Shown here: positions 7,862 to 15,972 of the stretch, piece after piece
Layout of the letters: every line of letters begins with the position of its first letter
How positions within the stretch are numbered: position 1 is the stretch's first letter
From: Stackebrandtia albiflava
GTDB taxonomy: Bacteria > Actinomycetota > Actinomycetes > Mycobacteriales > Micromonosporaceae
Direction of reading: 5' to 3'
DNA: 64,000 bases
NCBI RefSeq assembly: GCF_007994225.1
Contig: NZ_VLLL01000008.1
Coordinates: 221,695 to 285,694, forward strand
Notes under the pieces: model-generated
What the model saw: only the letters and a program-made list of their open reading frames with translations
Database searches by the model: none
Told to the model about the DNA's origin: nothing
Made by a program: the position numbers and the translations under genes

Positions 7862-9367
7862 TTACGGCCGGTCCATGCCGAAGGCGTAGGCGCCGGAGCC
7901 GGAGTACGAGTAGATCCGCCACACGTAGTAACCGGCGGAGCCGTTGTAGCTAATGCTCTCCTCGGACGTCGGCGTCTCCGAGCGCGCGACCACGCTCCAG
8001 CTCGAACCGTTCCAGCGCTGGAGTTCCAGGTCGTAGTCGGTGCCGGACGGTCCGGCGAGGCAGCCGATGTGGGTGCCGGCGCCGGAGTAGTAGTAGTCGC
8101 CGTTGGGCTGGAAGTCGTAGTCGCCGGTGCCACTCAGGGAACCGCTGTAGTTCTCGCCCGCGTCGTCACAACCGCCGGGGCCCGGGCCGGGGCCGCCACC
8201 GCCGTCGGTGGTGAGGGTCAGGCCGGGGTAGGCGGCCATGATGGTGGTCAGCGGGAAGAAGTACGTGGTGCCGCCGCTGTTGCAGTCGCCGCTGCCGCCG
8301 CTGGTGACGCCCTGGGCGCTGCCGTTGGAGATCCAGGAGCCGCCGGAGTCGCCGGGCTCGGCGCAGACGTTGGTGCGGGTCATGCCGCGTACGGTGCCCT
8401 GCGGGTACGTGACGGTCTGGTTCTTCGGCCCGATGGTGCCGCAGTGGACGCCGGTGGTGGAGCCGGACCGGCACACGGCCGCGCCGGAGGGCTTCTCGAC
8501 GCCGTCGGTGACGGTGAAGTCGGCCTGGCCGTATCCGTTCACCTTGGGGGTGGAGGTCCAGTTGGTGTTGGTGGCGACCCAGGCGTAGTCGCTACCGGGG
8601 AACACGGAGCCGCGGAACGTGCCCATGGCGACCTGGTTGTAGCCCTGCACCGCGGTACCGACGGTGCCGCAGTGTCCGGCGGTGACGAAGCCGCTGCCGC
8701 CGGAGTGGGTGACGGAGAAGCCGACCGAGCAGCGTCCGCCCATGTAGTAGGCGTCGCCGCCGCGGATGTTATACAGCGGCCGGGCCTGCTCGGCGGAGTG
8801 TTCGTAGTGGACGTCGCGGGTGCGCAGTCCGGCGGCGTCGGTGAGCGCGGCGACGGCGCGGCGGTTCTCGGCGGTGACGACGACGGCGTTCTGGGTGACG
8901 TCGACGTACCAGGAGTGGATCCCGTCGGGCACGGAGGTGACGGCGTCGAGCCGTTCCTGTGTCGCCTGGAGGGTCTGGAGGTCGTGGGCGACGATCTTCG
9001 GGGTGGCGCCGAGTTCCTCGACCTCGGAGGCGCGGGCGGGGTCGGTGACGGCGACGATGGTGCCGGTTCCGTCGGCGTTGACCCAGGTTCCGGCGTAGTC
9101 GCCGAAGAACTGGATGCCGGCGACGGATTCGATGGAGGTGGCGACCTCGTCCACGGCGAGGCGGTCGTAGACGCCCTGTGTGGTGAGTCCGAAGTCGCGT
9201 TTCATGGCGGACATGATGTCGGGGTCGACGTCGCCCGCGATGTCGGCGCGGGCTTCGTCGAATCCGAGGACGGGGGAGGCGGTGGCGGGTGTCGCCGTGG
9301 CGGCGAGGGTTCCCGCCACCACGATGGCGGCGGTTACGCCGCTGGTGGTGAGGGTGCGGAGTTTCAC
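7862..9367 (-). CDS. secreted S1 serine protease, streptogrisin-like, with C-terminal PPC-like domain
   Basis: The 501-residue preproprotein starts at a GTG (9367) with GAAAGG 7 nt upstream. A Sec signal (about 1-31, ending ATPATA-S) is followed by an alpha-lytic-protease-type propeptide with YVDVTQNAVVV near its end. The mature S1 domain contains the triad motifs TAGHCG, SDYAW and EPGDSGGS, plus the usual disulfide cysteines. After a Gly/Pro linker (GGGGPGPGPGG) comes an about 110-residue C-terminal beta domain resembling bacterial pre-peptidase C-terminal or jellyroll modules. It is the first of three paralogues on this strand. The role is extracellular protein degradation. Confidence 0.92.
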   Translation of the reverse strand: MKLRTLTTSGVTAAIVVAGTLAATATPATASPVLGFDEARADIAGDVDPDIMSAMKRDFGLTTQGVYDRLAVDEVATSIESVAGIQFFGDYAGTWVNADGTGTIVAVTDPARASEVEELGATPKIVAHDLQTLQATQERLDAVTSVPDGIHSWYVDVTQNAVVVTAENRRAVAALTDAAGLRTRDVHYEHSAEQARPLYNIRGGDAYYMGGRCSVGFSVTHSGGSGFVTAGHCGTVGTAVQGYNQVAMGTFRGSVFPGSDYAWVATNTNWTSTPKVNGYGQADFTVTDGVEKPSGAAVCRSGSTTGVHCGTIGPKNQTVTYPQGTVRGMTRTNVCAEPGDSGGSWISNGSAQGVTSGGSGDCNSGGTTYFFPLTTIMAAYPGLTLTTDGGGGPGPGPGGCDDAGENYSGSLSGTGDYDFQPNGDYYYSGAGTHIGCLAGPSGTDYDLELQRWNGSSWSVVARSETPTSEESISYNGSAGYYVWRIYSYSGSGAYAFGMDRP

Positions 9368-9484
9368 GAACGGGCCTTTCGCGTGTGCGGCTGTGGCCGT
9401 GGGGCCTTGCGCGCCGGGCGACGCGCCGCGATCACAGTATCGACATGTATCGATCTTAGGGAAGGCCGGGCTTATTCAGTGAAA

Positions 9485-9526
9485 CCTGCGGGCGGGTCAC
9501 GGCGCGGCCCGTGACCCGCCCGCAGG
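9485..9526 (-). terminator. 18-bp perfect hairpin between proteases 1 and 2
   Basis: CCTGCGGGCGGGTCACGG (9485-9502) and its exact complement (9509-9526) enclose a 6-nt loop just past the stop of protease 2, so each protease is a separate transcript. Confidence 0.85.
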
Positions 9527-9535
9527 GGGGTGCCG

Positions 9536-11185
9536 TCAGACCGCCTGCCACAGGGCGGGGGTGTTCGGCGGCTCCCAGCCGGGCATCGCGGTGTGCGAGA
9601 TCCGGCACTGGTAGGTCGTTCCGCCGTAGGTGACGGTGTCACCGACGGAGTAGGCGGTCCACGCCTGCCAGGTGCCTCCGCCGCCGTTGTCCTCGCCGAC
9701 GACGAGGGTCACGGTGGTCGTGCGGCTGACCTGCGGGGAGCCGCCGGTACCGGTGACGGTGACGGTGTACCGGCCCTCGGGGGTGCTCGCGGAGGTGGTG
9801 ATGCGCAGTTGCGAGGAGCCGTTGGAGCTGATGCTCGCCGGGCTGAACGACGCCTGCGCGCCGGACGGCAACGCCGACGCGGCCAGGCTCACGTTGACCG
9901 CCTGGCCCGCGACGACACGGGAGTTGACCGTCACGGTGGCGGTCTGTCCCGGCTGGACGGTCGCGCTGGAGGGGGTGGCCGACAGCGCGAAGTCGTTCTG
10001 CTGGTTGCCGCCGGTGACGGTCAACGTGGTTCCGGTGTTGGCCAGCGCGCGGGCCAGCGGCTCGAAGAAGGTGGTGCCGCCGGTGCGGCAGTTGCCGCTG
10101 CCGCCGCTGGTGACGCCCTGGGCGCTGCTGCCGGAGATGTAGGAACCGCCGGAGTCGCCGGGTTCGGCGCACACGGTGGTCTGGGTCATCCCGGTGATGG
10201 TGCCCTCGGGGTAGGTGACCGACTGGTTCTTGGCCTGGATGGTGCCGCAGTGCCAGCCGGTGGTGGAACCGGACCGGCAGACCGAGGCGCCCACGGCGGC
10301 CTCGGTGCCGTTGGCCACCGACACCGTGGTGCCGTTGTAACGGTTGACGAGCGGCGCGACGGTCCAGCCGGAACCGGCCTCCACCCACGCCCAGTCGTTG
10401 CCGGGGAAGCGGGAGAAGCGGAACTGGCCGCCCTGGCCCACGCCGCCGGTGATCTGGGCGCCGACCCGGCCGCAGTGCCCGGCGGTGACGAAGCCGTCCC
10501 CGTAGGTGGGGTGGGTGGCCGAGAAGCCGACCGAACAGCGTGAGGAGCCGTTGATGTTGTAGGCGTTGCCGCCGACGATGTCGGCCAGCGGGCGGGGGCG
10601 GTCGCGGTCGACCTCCACCGTCACGCCCGTGACCCCGGCGCGTCGCGCGAAGCGCTCCCCGACGGCGTCGCTGTCGGCGACGACGACGACGGAGTTGGTC
10701 GTGACGTCGGCGTACCAGCCGTGGACGCCGGACGGGGCGGAGTGGGTGCGGTCGTACCGGTCCAGCTCGCCGACCCGGGCGTAGAGTGTGGACAGTGGAT
10801 CGTCGACGACCTTCACGGTCGCGCCGAGGGCTTCGACGTGGGTCGTCAGCCCGGGATCGGTGACGGCGACGAGGATGTCGGAGGCGTCCTCGTCGACCCA
10901 GGTTCCGGCGTAGGCGTCACCGAAGCCGGCCTGGGCGACCGACTCGATCTCGGTGGCGACCGCCTCGGTGGCGAGACGGTCGTAGACGCCGGAGGTGCTG
11001 AGGCCGAACTCGGCCGACATGGCGGCGACGAGCTGGTCGTCGACCTCGGCCACCAACCGGTCCCGTGCGGTGTCGAATGTGGTCAGCTCGTCCGCGCCGG
11101 CGCTGGTGGTGCCGGAGAGGACGAGCGCACTGGTCGCCGCGAGCGCGGTGGCGCCCAGTGCGGCGAGGTGTCTGCGAGGGTTCAA
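9536..11185 (-). CDS. secreted S1 serine protease with Ig-like and chitin-binding (CBM5/12-like) modules
   Basis: The 549-residue protein has a signal peptide (about 1-31), an alpha-lytic-type propeptide, and an S1 domain with TAGHCG, NDWAW and EPGDSGGS. A beta-sandwich region (about 390-490, with PGQTATVTVNSRVVAGQAVNVSL and TPEGRYTVTVTGTGG) follows. The protein ends in a 45-residue aromatic module (WQAWTAYSVGDTVTYGG and YQCRISHTAMPGWEPP...LWQ) characteristic of CBM5/12. The added modules suggest the protease is tethered to chitin or another insoluble polymer. The catalytic part is closely related to its two neighbours. Confidence 0.92.
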   Translation of the reverse strand: MNPRRHLAALGATALAATSALVLSGTTSAGADELTTFDTARDRLVAEVDDQLVAAMSAEFGLSTSGVYDRLATEAVATEIESVAQAGFGDAYAGTWVDEDASDILVAVTDPGLTTHVEALGATVKVVDDPLSTLYARVGELDRYDRTHSAPSGVHGWYADVTTNSVVVVADSDAVGERFARRAGVTGVTVEVDRDRPRPLADIVGGNAYNINGSSRCSVGFSATHPTYGDGFVTAGHCGRVGAQITGGVGQGGQFRFSRFPGNDWAWVEAGSGWTVAPLVNRYNGTTVSVANGTEAAVGASVCRSGSTTGWHCGTIQAKNQSVTYPEGTITGMTQTTVCAEPGDSGGSYISGSSAQGVTSGGSGNCRTGGTTFFEPLARALANTGTTLTVTGGNQQNDFALSATPSSATVQPGQTATVTVNSRVVAGQAVNVSLAASALPSGAQASFSPASISSNGSSQLRITTSASTPEGRYTVTVTGTGGSPQVSRTTTVTLVVGEDNGGGGTWQAWTAYSVGDTVTYGGTTYQCRISHTAMPGWEPPNTPALWQAV

Positions 11186-11360
11186 GGTCCTGCCTTAGTG
11201 CTCGGGGGTCATGTCCGCCACCTGACGCGTGACGCGGCGTCGCCGGAGGTGGCGGAATCAGGGTATGGAGACCCCTAGATATTTGGAAGCTTTATTAATT
11301 AACTGAATCGTCACACGCCGCTGGCCACGGCTTCACAGACCGTTCACAATGCACGAAGGA

Positions 11361-11398
11361 ACCCGCCCCGGCGCGGATCCGAACGCGCCGGGGCGGGT
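11361..11398 (-). terminator. 15-bp perfect hairpin after protease 3
   Basis: ACCCGCCCCGGCGCG (11361-11375) pairs with 11384-11398, downstream of the protease that stops at 11445. Confidence 0.8.
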
Positions 11399-11444
11399 GA
11401 GGGGGAGGTGGAGGCCCGGTTCCCACACGGGGAACCGGGAGCGG

Positions 11445-12590
11445 TCAGGTCACCAGCGTCAGGCTGTACGCCGACAGGGCTTCACGCACCGGCTGGAAGT
11501 ACGTCCGGCCGCCGGTGCGGCAGTTGCCGCTGCCGCCGGAGGTCATGCCCTGCGCGCTGTTGCCCGTGATGAACGAGCCGCCGGAATCACCCGGCTCCGC
11601 GCACGCGGTCGTCAGTGTCAGGCCCGAGACGGTGCCCTGCGAGTAGTAGACGGTCTGGTTCTTCGCCTGGATGGTGCCGCAGCGCCACCCGGTGGTGGAA
11701 CCGGACCGGCACACCGAGGAACCCACGGCGGCCTCGTTGGCGTTGTTCACCGAGACCGTGGTGCCGTTGTAACGGTTGACGGTGTCGGTGTTGGTCCACG
11801 AGGACGCCGCGTCCACCCAGGCGTAGTCGTTGCCGGGGAAGGACGAGCCGCGGAACGTTCCGGTGCCGCCGTTGCCGCCGGTCACCGACGCGCCGACCCG
11901 GCCGCAGTGGCCCGCGGTCACGAAGCCGTTCCCGTAGGTGCCGTGGTTGACGGCGAAACCGACCGAGCACCGCGACGAGTTGTTGATGTAGTACGCGTCG
12001 CCGCCGCGGATGACCGCGGTGGTCTGCGGCACGTCCTCGGACACGACGACCTCGGCCGGGACGTCGAGGCCCGCCGCGTAGTCGGCGGCCGCGTCGGCGG
12101 CCTCGGGCAGCGCGGTGATCACGACCCGGTTGGCGGCCGGGTCGATGTGCGTGGTGGTGACGCCGTCGGGGATCGCGCCACGGTCCAGTGTGGCCTGCCA
12201 GGCGAGCAGTTCCGCCTCGCTGTACTTCACCACGGTGGTCTCGTATCCGTACCCGTCCACGGCACCGGTCGACGCGGCGTCGGTGACGGCCACGTGGACC
12301 CGGCCGTCGTCCAGCCACAGCCCGGCGAAGTCGTCGCCGAGCAGTTCGCGGATCTCGGGCTCGGCCTGCGCGGCGAGGCTTTCGGTGGTGAGGCGGTCGA
12401 GGGCCTCGTCGGCGGAGTACCCGAAGGTCTCCATCACGGCGTCGAGCATGCCGGGGTCGACCGAGGCGGCCAGTTCGGCGCGTTCGGTGTCGAACCCGGG
12501 TTCGGCCGAGGCGGGACTCCCGGCGAGGGCGAAGGTGGTCGTGGTGATGGCGGTGGCCGCGAAGACGGCGGCGAATCTTCGAATGTTCAC
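11445..12590 (-). CDS. secreted S1 serine protease, streptogrisin-like, without C-terminal module
   Basis: From the GTG at 12590 this gives a 381-residue protein with a signal peptide (NIRRFAAVFAATAITTTTFALAGSPASA), propeptide and S1 domain (TAGHCG, NDYAW, EPGDSGGS). It ends right after the protease fold. An upstream ATG at 12623 is in frame, but the conserved leader ACACGTGAAAGGCCC, also seen before protease 1, lies between the two, so the GTG is preferred. The three tandem paralogues share the S1 core and differ only after it. This is consistent with duplication followed by acquisition or loss of substrate-binding modules. Confidence 0.9.
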   Translation of the reverse strand: MNIRRFAAVFAATAITTTTFALAGSPASAEPGFDTERAELAASVDPGMLDAVMETFGYSADEALDRLTTESLAAQAEPEIRELLGDDFAGLWLDDGRVHVAVTDAASTGAVDGYGYETTVVKYSEAELLAWQATLDRGAIPDGVTTTHIDPAANRVVITALPEAADAAADYAAGLDVPAEVVVSEDVPQTTAVIRGGDAYYINNSSRCSVGFAVNHGTYGNGFVTAGHCGRVGASVTGGNGGTGTFRGSSFPGNDYAWVDAASSWTNTDTVNRYNGTTVSVNNANEAAVGSSVCRSGSTTGWRCGTIQAKNQTVYYSQGTVSGLTLTTACAEPGDSGGSFITGNSAQGMTSGGSGNCRTGGRTYFQPVREALSAYSLTLVT

Positions 12591-12822
12591 GAGAAGTGGG
12601 GGCCTTTCACGTGTGCCGGACATTCAGGACTGGGCGGGCGCGGCGTGCGGCGGGGCCGAGGGGATCGGCGTTCGGGCGGCCGTTACCCGACCGTGACCCA
12701 GATTAATAGAAAGTCATCGATGCGCCACGGTTCGTGGCCGAACTTTAGGCGGCTTTAAGGCGGAGTGTCGTGATCGTGACGCGACAGTCGGAAACCCGAC
12801 AACTCCTTCCGTTCCACGGTAG

Positions 12823-12839
12823 ATGCAACATACTTGCAA
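12823..12839 (+). promoter_or_regulatory. Nur-box-like operator
   Basis: ATGCAA-CATAC-TTGCAA matches the 17-bp Nur box TTGCAA-N5-TTGCAA of the Streptomyces nickel-uptake regulator at 11 of 12 half-site positions. It lies about 60-75 bp upstream of the cbiM start. This suggests nickel-dependent repression of the operon. Confidence 0.65.
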
Positions 12840-12896
12840 GAACCGATCACTCTCCGCATCCCCCGGGCGACAGCCCCCGCCCCCTCGGAGGAAGAA

Positions 12897-13604
12897 ATGG
12901 ACACCGTGGCGATGCACATCGCCGACGGCATCATCGACGGCCCCACGTCCGCGGTGTTCGCGGCCGTCGCACTGGCGCTACTCGCCGCCTGCGTCGTCAA
13001 GGCCCGCGACGACCTCGACGAACGCCTGGTACCGATGGCCGGGCTCACCGCCGCCTTCATCTTCGCCGTCCAGATGCTCAACTTCGCCGTGCTCCCCGGA
13101 GTCAGCGGCCACCTGCTCGGCGGCGCCATGGCCGCCGCCCTGGTCGGCCCCTGGGTGGGAGCACTGTGCGTCTCGACCGTCCTCATCGTCCAAGCCCTCA
13201 TGTTCGCCGACGGCGGCATCACCGCCCTCGGACTCAGCATCGTCAACATGGCGCTCATCGGCGCCCTCGTCACGTACGGGATCCTGCGGCTCCTGCTGAA
13301 GTTGTTGCCCCGCACCAGATCGGGCGTCACCGTCGCGGTGTTCGTCACCTCCGTCGTCTCCGTCGTCGCCGGTGCCGCCGGATTCGTGCTCCAGTTCGCG
13401 ATCGGGGGCGTCGCCGACTTCGGTCCCGGACTCGGCGCCATCGCCACCGGAATGCTCGGCATCCACCTGCTCATCGGCGTCGGCGAGGGCGTCATCACCG
13501 CCACCACCGTCCTCGCGGTCGCCACCGCCCGGCCCGACCTCGTCCACGCCCTGCGCGGGCACACCCTCCCCCACCGACCCGCCGTCGCCGGAGGTGCCGA
13601 ATGA
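12897..13604 (+). CDS. cbiM: CbiM/NikM substrate-binding permease of an ECF-type Ni/Co transporter
   Basis: The protein is the metal-binding S component of a CbiMNQO transporter, with about seven TM segments and the diagnostic MHIADGIIDGP near the N-terminus. In this family the metal is held by the N-terminal amine, His2 and a later His, so the functional start should be the ATG at 12912. The only good ribosome site (GGAGG, 12887-12891) instead sits 5 nt before the ATG at 12897, which adds MDTVA. I annotate 12897 and flag the conflict. Its stop overlaps cbiN (ATGA). The Nur-like site upstream favours nickel over cobalt. Confidence 0.88.
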   Translation: MDTVAMHIADGIIDGPTSAVFAAVALALLAACVVKARDDLDERLVPMAGLTAAFIFAVQMLNFAVLPGVSGHLLGGAMAAALVGPWVGALCVSTVLIVQALMFADGGITALGLSIVNMALIGALVTYGILRLLLKLLPRTRSGVTVAVFVTSVVSVVAGAAGFVLQFAIGGVADFGPGLGAIATGMLGIHLLIGVGEGVITATTVLAVATARPDLVHALRGHTLPHRPAVAGGAE

Positions 13605-13945
13605 GAAGGACCGGCGGATTCGTCCTCACCGGCCTCGTGGTGTCCCTACTGCTGGCCGCGGTCGTGTCCCACTTCGCCTCCGGTGCACCCGACGGACTCG
13701 ACACCGTCACCCTGCGGGGCTGCGAACTCGACGCCGCACACGAGATCACCGGCGGAGAATGCCTCGCCCGCACCGCCGACGAACACCCCGTCGGCGGGCC
13801 GTTCGCCGACTACGCCACCACCGGCATCGAGAACGGGTTCCTGTCCACCGCGGTAGCCGGCGCCCTCGGCGTCCTCACGGTCTTCGTCACCGGATACGTC
13901 CTGTTCCGGTCGATACGGCGCCGAGACACCGGAACCGACCGATGA
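13601..13945 (+). CDS. cbiN: CbiN/PDGLE-domain subunit of the Ni/Co transporter
   Basis: A 114-residue protein with an N-terminal TM helix (GGFVLTGLVVSLLLAAVVSHF), the PDGLDTV signature equivalent to PDGLE, and a C-terminal TM helix. This is the layout of CbiN/NikN, the small auxiliary subunit required for metal loading of CbiM. It overlaps cbiM and cbiQ by 4 bp each, so translation is coupled throughout. Confidence 0.9.
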   Translation: MRRTGGFVLTGLVVSLLLAAVVSHFASGAPDGLDTVTLRGCELDAAHEITGGECLARTADEHPVGGPFADYATTGIENGFLSTAVAGALGVLTVFVTGYVLFRSIRRRDTGTDR

Positions 13946-14706
13946 CGGCCGGACACCCCGACGCACTGTACGTGCCGGGCGACTCGCCGGTGCACCGGCT
14001 GCCCGGCGAGGTCAAGATCGTCGCCGTCGTCCTGTACGTCGTCACGGTCGTGGCCACCCCCGCCACCGAGGTCGCCGCGTTCGCCGGATACGCGGCGCCC
14101 GTGGCGGCCGTCGTGATCGTCTCCCGGCTCGACCCGCTGCCGCTGGCCAGGCGCGCCCTCATCGAGGTCCCGTTCCTACTGCTGGCCGTCCTGCTGCCGT
14201 TCCTCTCGACCGGGCCGCGCGTCGAATGGCTGGGACTCACCCTCTCCGAACCGGGCCTGTGGGCGGCGTGGAACATCGTGGCCAAGGCGACCCTGGGCGT
14301 GTGGGCCGCCGTCCTGCTCGCCGCGACCACCGACGTCACCTCACTGCTGACCGGACTCCAACGGCTCCGCTGCCCGACCGTCATCGTCCAGATCGTCACC
14401 TTCATGGTCCGGTACGTGCACGTCCTCCTCGACGAGGCACACCGGATGCGGATCGCCCGGCTCTCCCGTGGCGACGACCCGCGGTTCCTGTGGCAGGTGC
14501 GCGCCACCGCGGCCGGTTTCGGGGCACTGTTCCTGCGTGCGTTCGAACGGGGCGAGCGCGTGTACGTGGCGATGCTGTCGCGCGGCTACACCGGACGGAT
14601 GCCGGTCGGCGCGGAACGGCCGGCGGCGCGGGTGCGGGAATGGGCCGCCGGGGCGCTGCTACCGGCCACCGCGGTCACGATCGCGGTCACGGCGACGGTG
14701 GCGTGA
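13942..14706 (+). CDS. cbiQ: CbiQ transmembrane (T) component
   Basis: The 254-residue integral membrane protein couples the ATPase to the substrate permease. It has several N-terminal TM helices, the conserved RYVHVLLDEAHRMRIARLSRG coupling region (near residues 150-175) and a second coupling motif with SRGYTGRMP near residue 210. These are the two Ala-Arg-Gly-like motifs of ECF T components. The ATG at 13942 overlaps the cbiN stop, and the cbiO ATG overlaps its own TGA. Confidence 0.92.
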   Translation: MTAGHPDALYVPGDSPVHRLPGEVKIVAVVLYVVTVVATPATEVAAFAGYAAPVAAVVIVSRLDPLPLARRALIEVPFLLLAVLLPFLSTGPRVEWLGLTLSEPGLWAAWNIVAKATLGVWAAVLLAATTDVTSLLTGLQRLRCPTVIVQIVTFMVRYVHVLLDEAHRMRIARLSRGDDPRFLWQVRATAAGFGALFLRAFERGERVYVAMLSRGYTGRMPVGAERPAARVREWAAGALLPATAVTIAVTATVA

Positions 14707-15434
14707 TGCTGCGCGTCCGGGGCCTGACCTTCGACTACCCCGACGGGCGGCGCGCCCTCGACGGCGTCGACCTCGACGTGGCCGACGGCGAACGGGTCGC
14801 GCTACTGGGCCCCAACGGGGCCGGCAAGACGACCCTCGTCCTGCACCTCAACGGCATCCTGACCGGCCGGGGACACATCGAAGTGGACGGAGTACCGGTC
14901 GTCCGGCCGCGACTCGCCGAGATCCGGCAGCGCGTCGGAGTGGTGTTCCAGGACCCCGACGACCAGCTGTTCATGCCGACGGTCGCCGCCGACGTCGGAT
15001 TCGGGCCCGCCAACCTCGGACTGACCGGTGAACCACTCCGACGCCGCGTCACCGAGGCGTTGGAGGCCGTCGGAATGGCCGCGCACGCCGACCGGCCACC
15101 GCACCACCTGTCGTTCGGGCAGCGGCGCAGGGTCGCGGTGGCGACGGTCCTGGCGATGCGCCCGCGCGTCCTCGTGCTGGACGAACCGTCGTCCAACCTG
15201 GACCCGGCCGCGCGCCGGGAACTGGCCGCGATACTGCGCGGCCTGCGCGTCACCATGCTCATGGTCACGCACGACCTGCCGTACGCGTGGGAACTGTGCG
15301 ACCGGGCGGTCGTCCTCGACGCGGGACGGATCGCCGCCGACGGGCCGATACGCGACGTACTGTCCGACGCGCCACTGCTGGCGGCCCACCGGCTGGAACT
15401 GCCCTACGGCTATTCGGTGCCCCCGGCGACCTGA
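14706..15434 (+). CDS. cbiO: CbiO ATP-binding protein
   Basis: This 242-residue ABC ATPase has Walker A GPNGAGKTT, a Q-loop with VFQDPDDQLF typical of ECF ATPases, signature LSFGQRRRVA (with F in place of the usual S-G form), Walker B VLVLDEPSSNLDP and H-loop VTHD. It powers nickel or cobalt uptake with CbiQ and CbiMN. The ATG at 14706 shares one base with the cbiQ stop. It is the last gene of the operon. Confidence 0.94.
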   Translation: MLRVRGLTFDYPDGRRALDGVDLDVADGERVALLGPNGAGKTTLVLHLNGILTGRGHIEVDGVPVVRPRLAEIRQRVGVVFQDPDDQLFMPTVAADVGFGPANLGLTGEPLRRRVTEALEAVGMAAHADRPPHHLSFGQRRRVAVATVLAMRPRVLVLDEPSSNLDPAARRELAAILRGLRVTMLMVTHDLPYAWELCDRAVVLDAGRIAADGPIRDVLSDAPLLAAHRLELPYGYSVPPAT

Positions 15435-15514
15435 CCACTCCGGCGCATTCATGGACACCTATCGGTCTTCCGCAGTGGGTGCAATGCGTCGAGACCCTCA
15501 TGGAGCGGTAGCAG

Positions 15515-15579
15515 TACACTAAGGATCGGGCGGGCGCAGACGCGAACGCCACGAGGTCTAGCGTCGAGCGATACACTAA
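15515..15579 (+). promoter_or_regulatory. duplicated TACACTAA elements upstream of the Trypco1 operon
   Basis: TACACTAA occurs at 15515-15522 and 15572-15579. Each contains a -10-like TACACT, so they may be tandem promoters for the lower-GC operon starting at 15646; no clear -35 boxes are seen. Confidence 0.4.
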
Positions 15580-15645
15580 TCGGCACAACGGATCGCACAC
15601 CGACGCCGTCGTCCATAGGCGACGATTCTGATTCCGGAGCGCCGC

Positions 15646-15963
15646 ATGCAAGATCAAGATCCTGACTGCGTCCTCATCGAACTGCCCTTGCAACCGGGTG
15701 TGCGACAGACGTCTCTCTCCGACAACGCAGTGTATGAGCGGTCCGAAGCCGCCCTGCGCAAGGCTGCCGGGACGATACGGCGCGTCGCGGATGAGGTACA
15801 CCAGGTGGTCGGCGCGATGGACTCCACGCCTTCGAGGATCGAGATCTCCTTCGGTCTCACTTTCAACGCCGAGGCCAAGGCGCTAATCGCGAGAAGTACC
15901 GCCGAAGCGTCTATGAACATCGTGCTGGCATGGGATCGCGACGCCGAAGGCACAACGGAGTGA
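15646..15963 (+). CDS. Trypco1-domain protein (CU044_2847 family)
   Basis: A 105-residue soluble protein. A central helical stretch (YERSEAALRKAAGTIRRVADEVHQVV) is followed by a beta-rich end with the family pattern PSRIEISFGLTFNAEAKALIA and NIVLAW. This matches trypsin-co-occurring domain 1, a small domain found next to trypsin-like proteases in predicted NTPase-based conflict systems. Its biochemical role is unknown; it may be a protease substrate or adaptor. GGAG lies 6 nt before the ATG. The trypsin-STAND gene starts 9 bp after the stop, so both are co-transcribed. Confidence 0.85.
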   Translation: MQDQDPDCVLIELPLQPGVRQTSLSDNAVYERSEAALRKAAGTIRRVADEVHQVVGAMDSTPSRIEISFGLTFNAEAKALIARSTAEASMNIVLAWDRDAEGTTE

Positions 15964-15972
15964 GGTGAAGCG

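Noticed and set aside
7811-9514. 567-codon plus-strand ORF rich in Gly, Val and Asp opposite protease 1
   Set aside because: It is the antisense shadow of a protease with clear signal peptide and catalytic triad; the same holds for plus-strand ORFs opposite the other two proteases.
12700-12896. Cobalamin riboswitch before cbiM
   Set aside because: I do not find the B12-box-like conserved core; a Nur-type DNA site explains regulation better.
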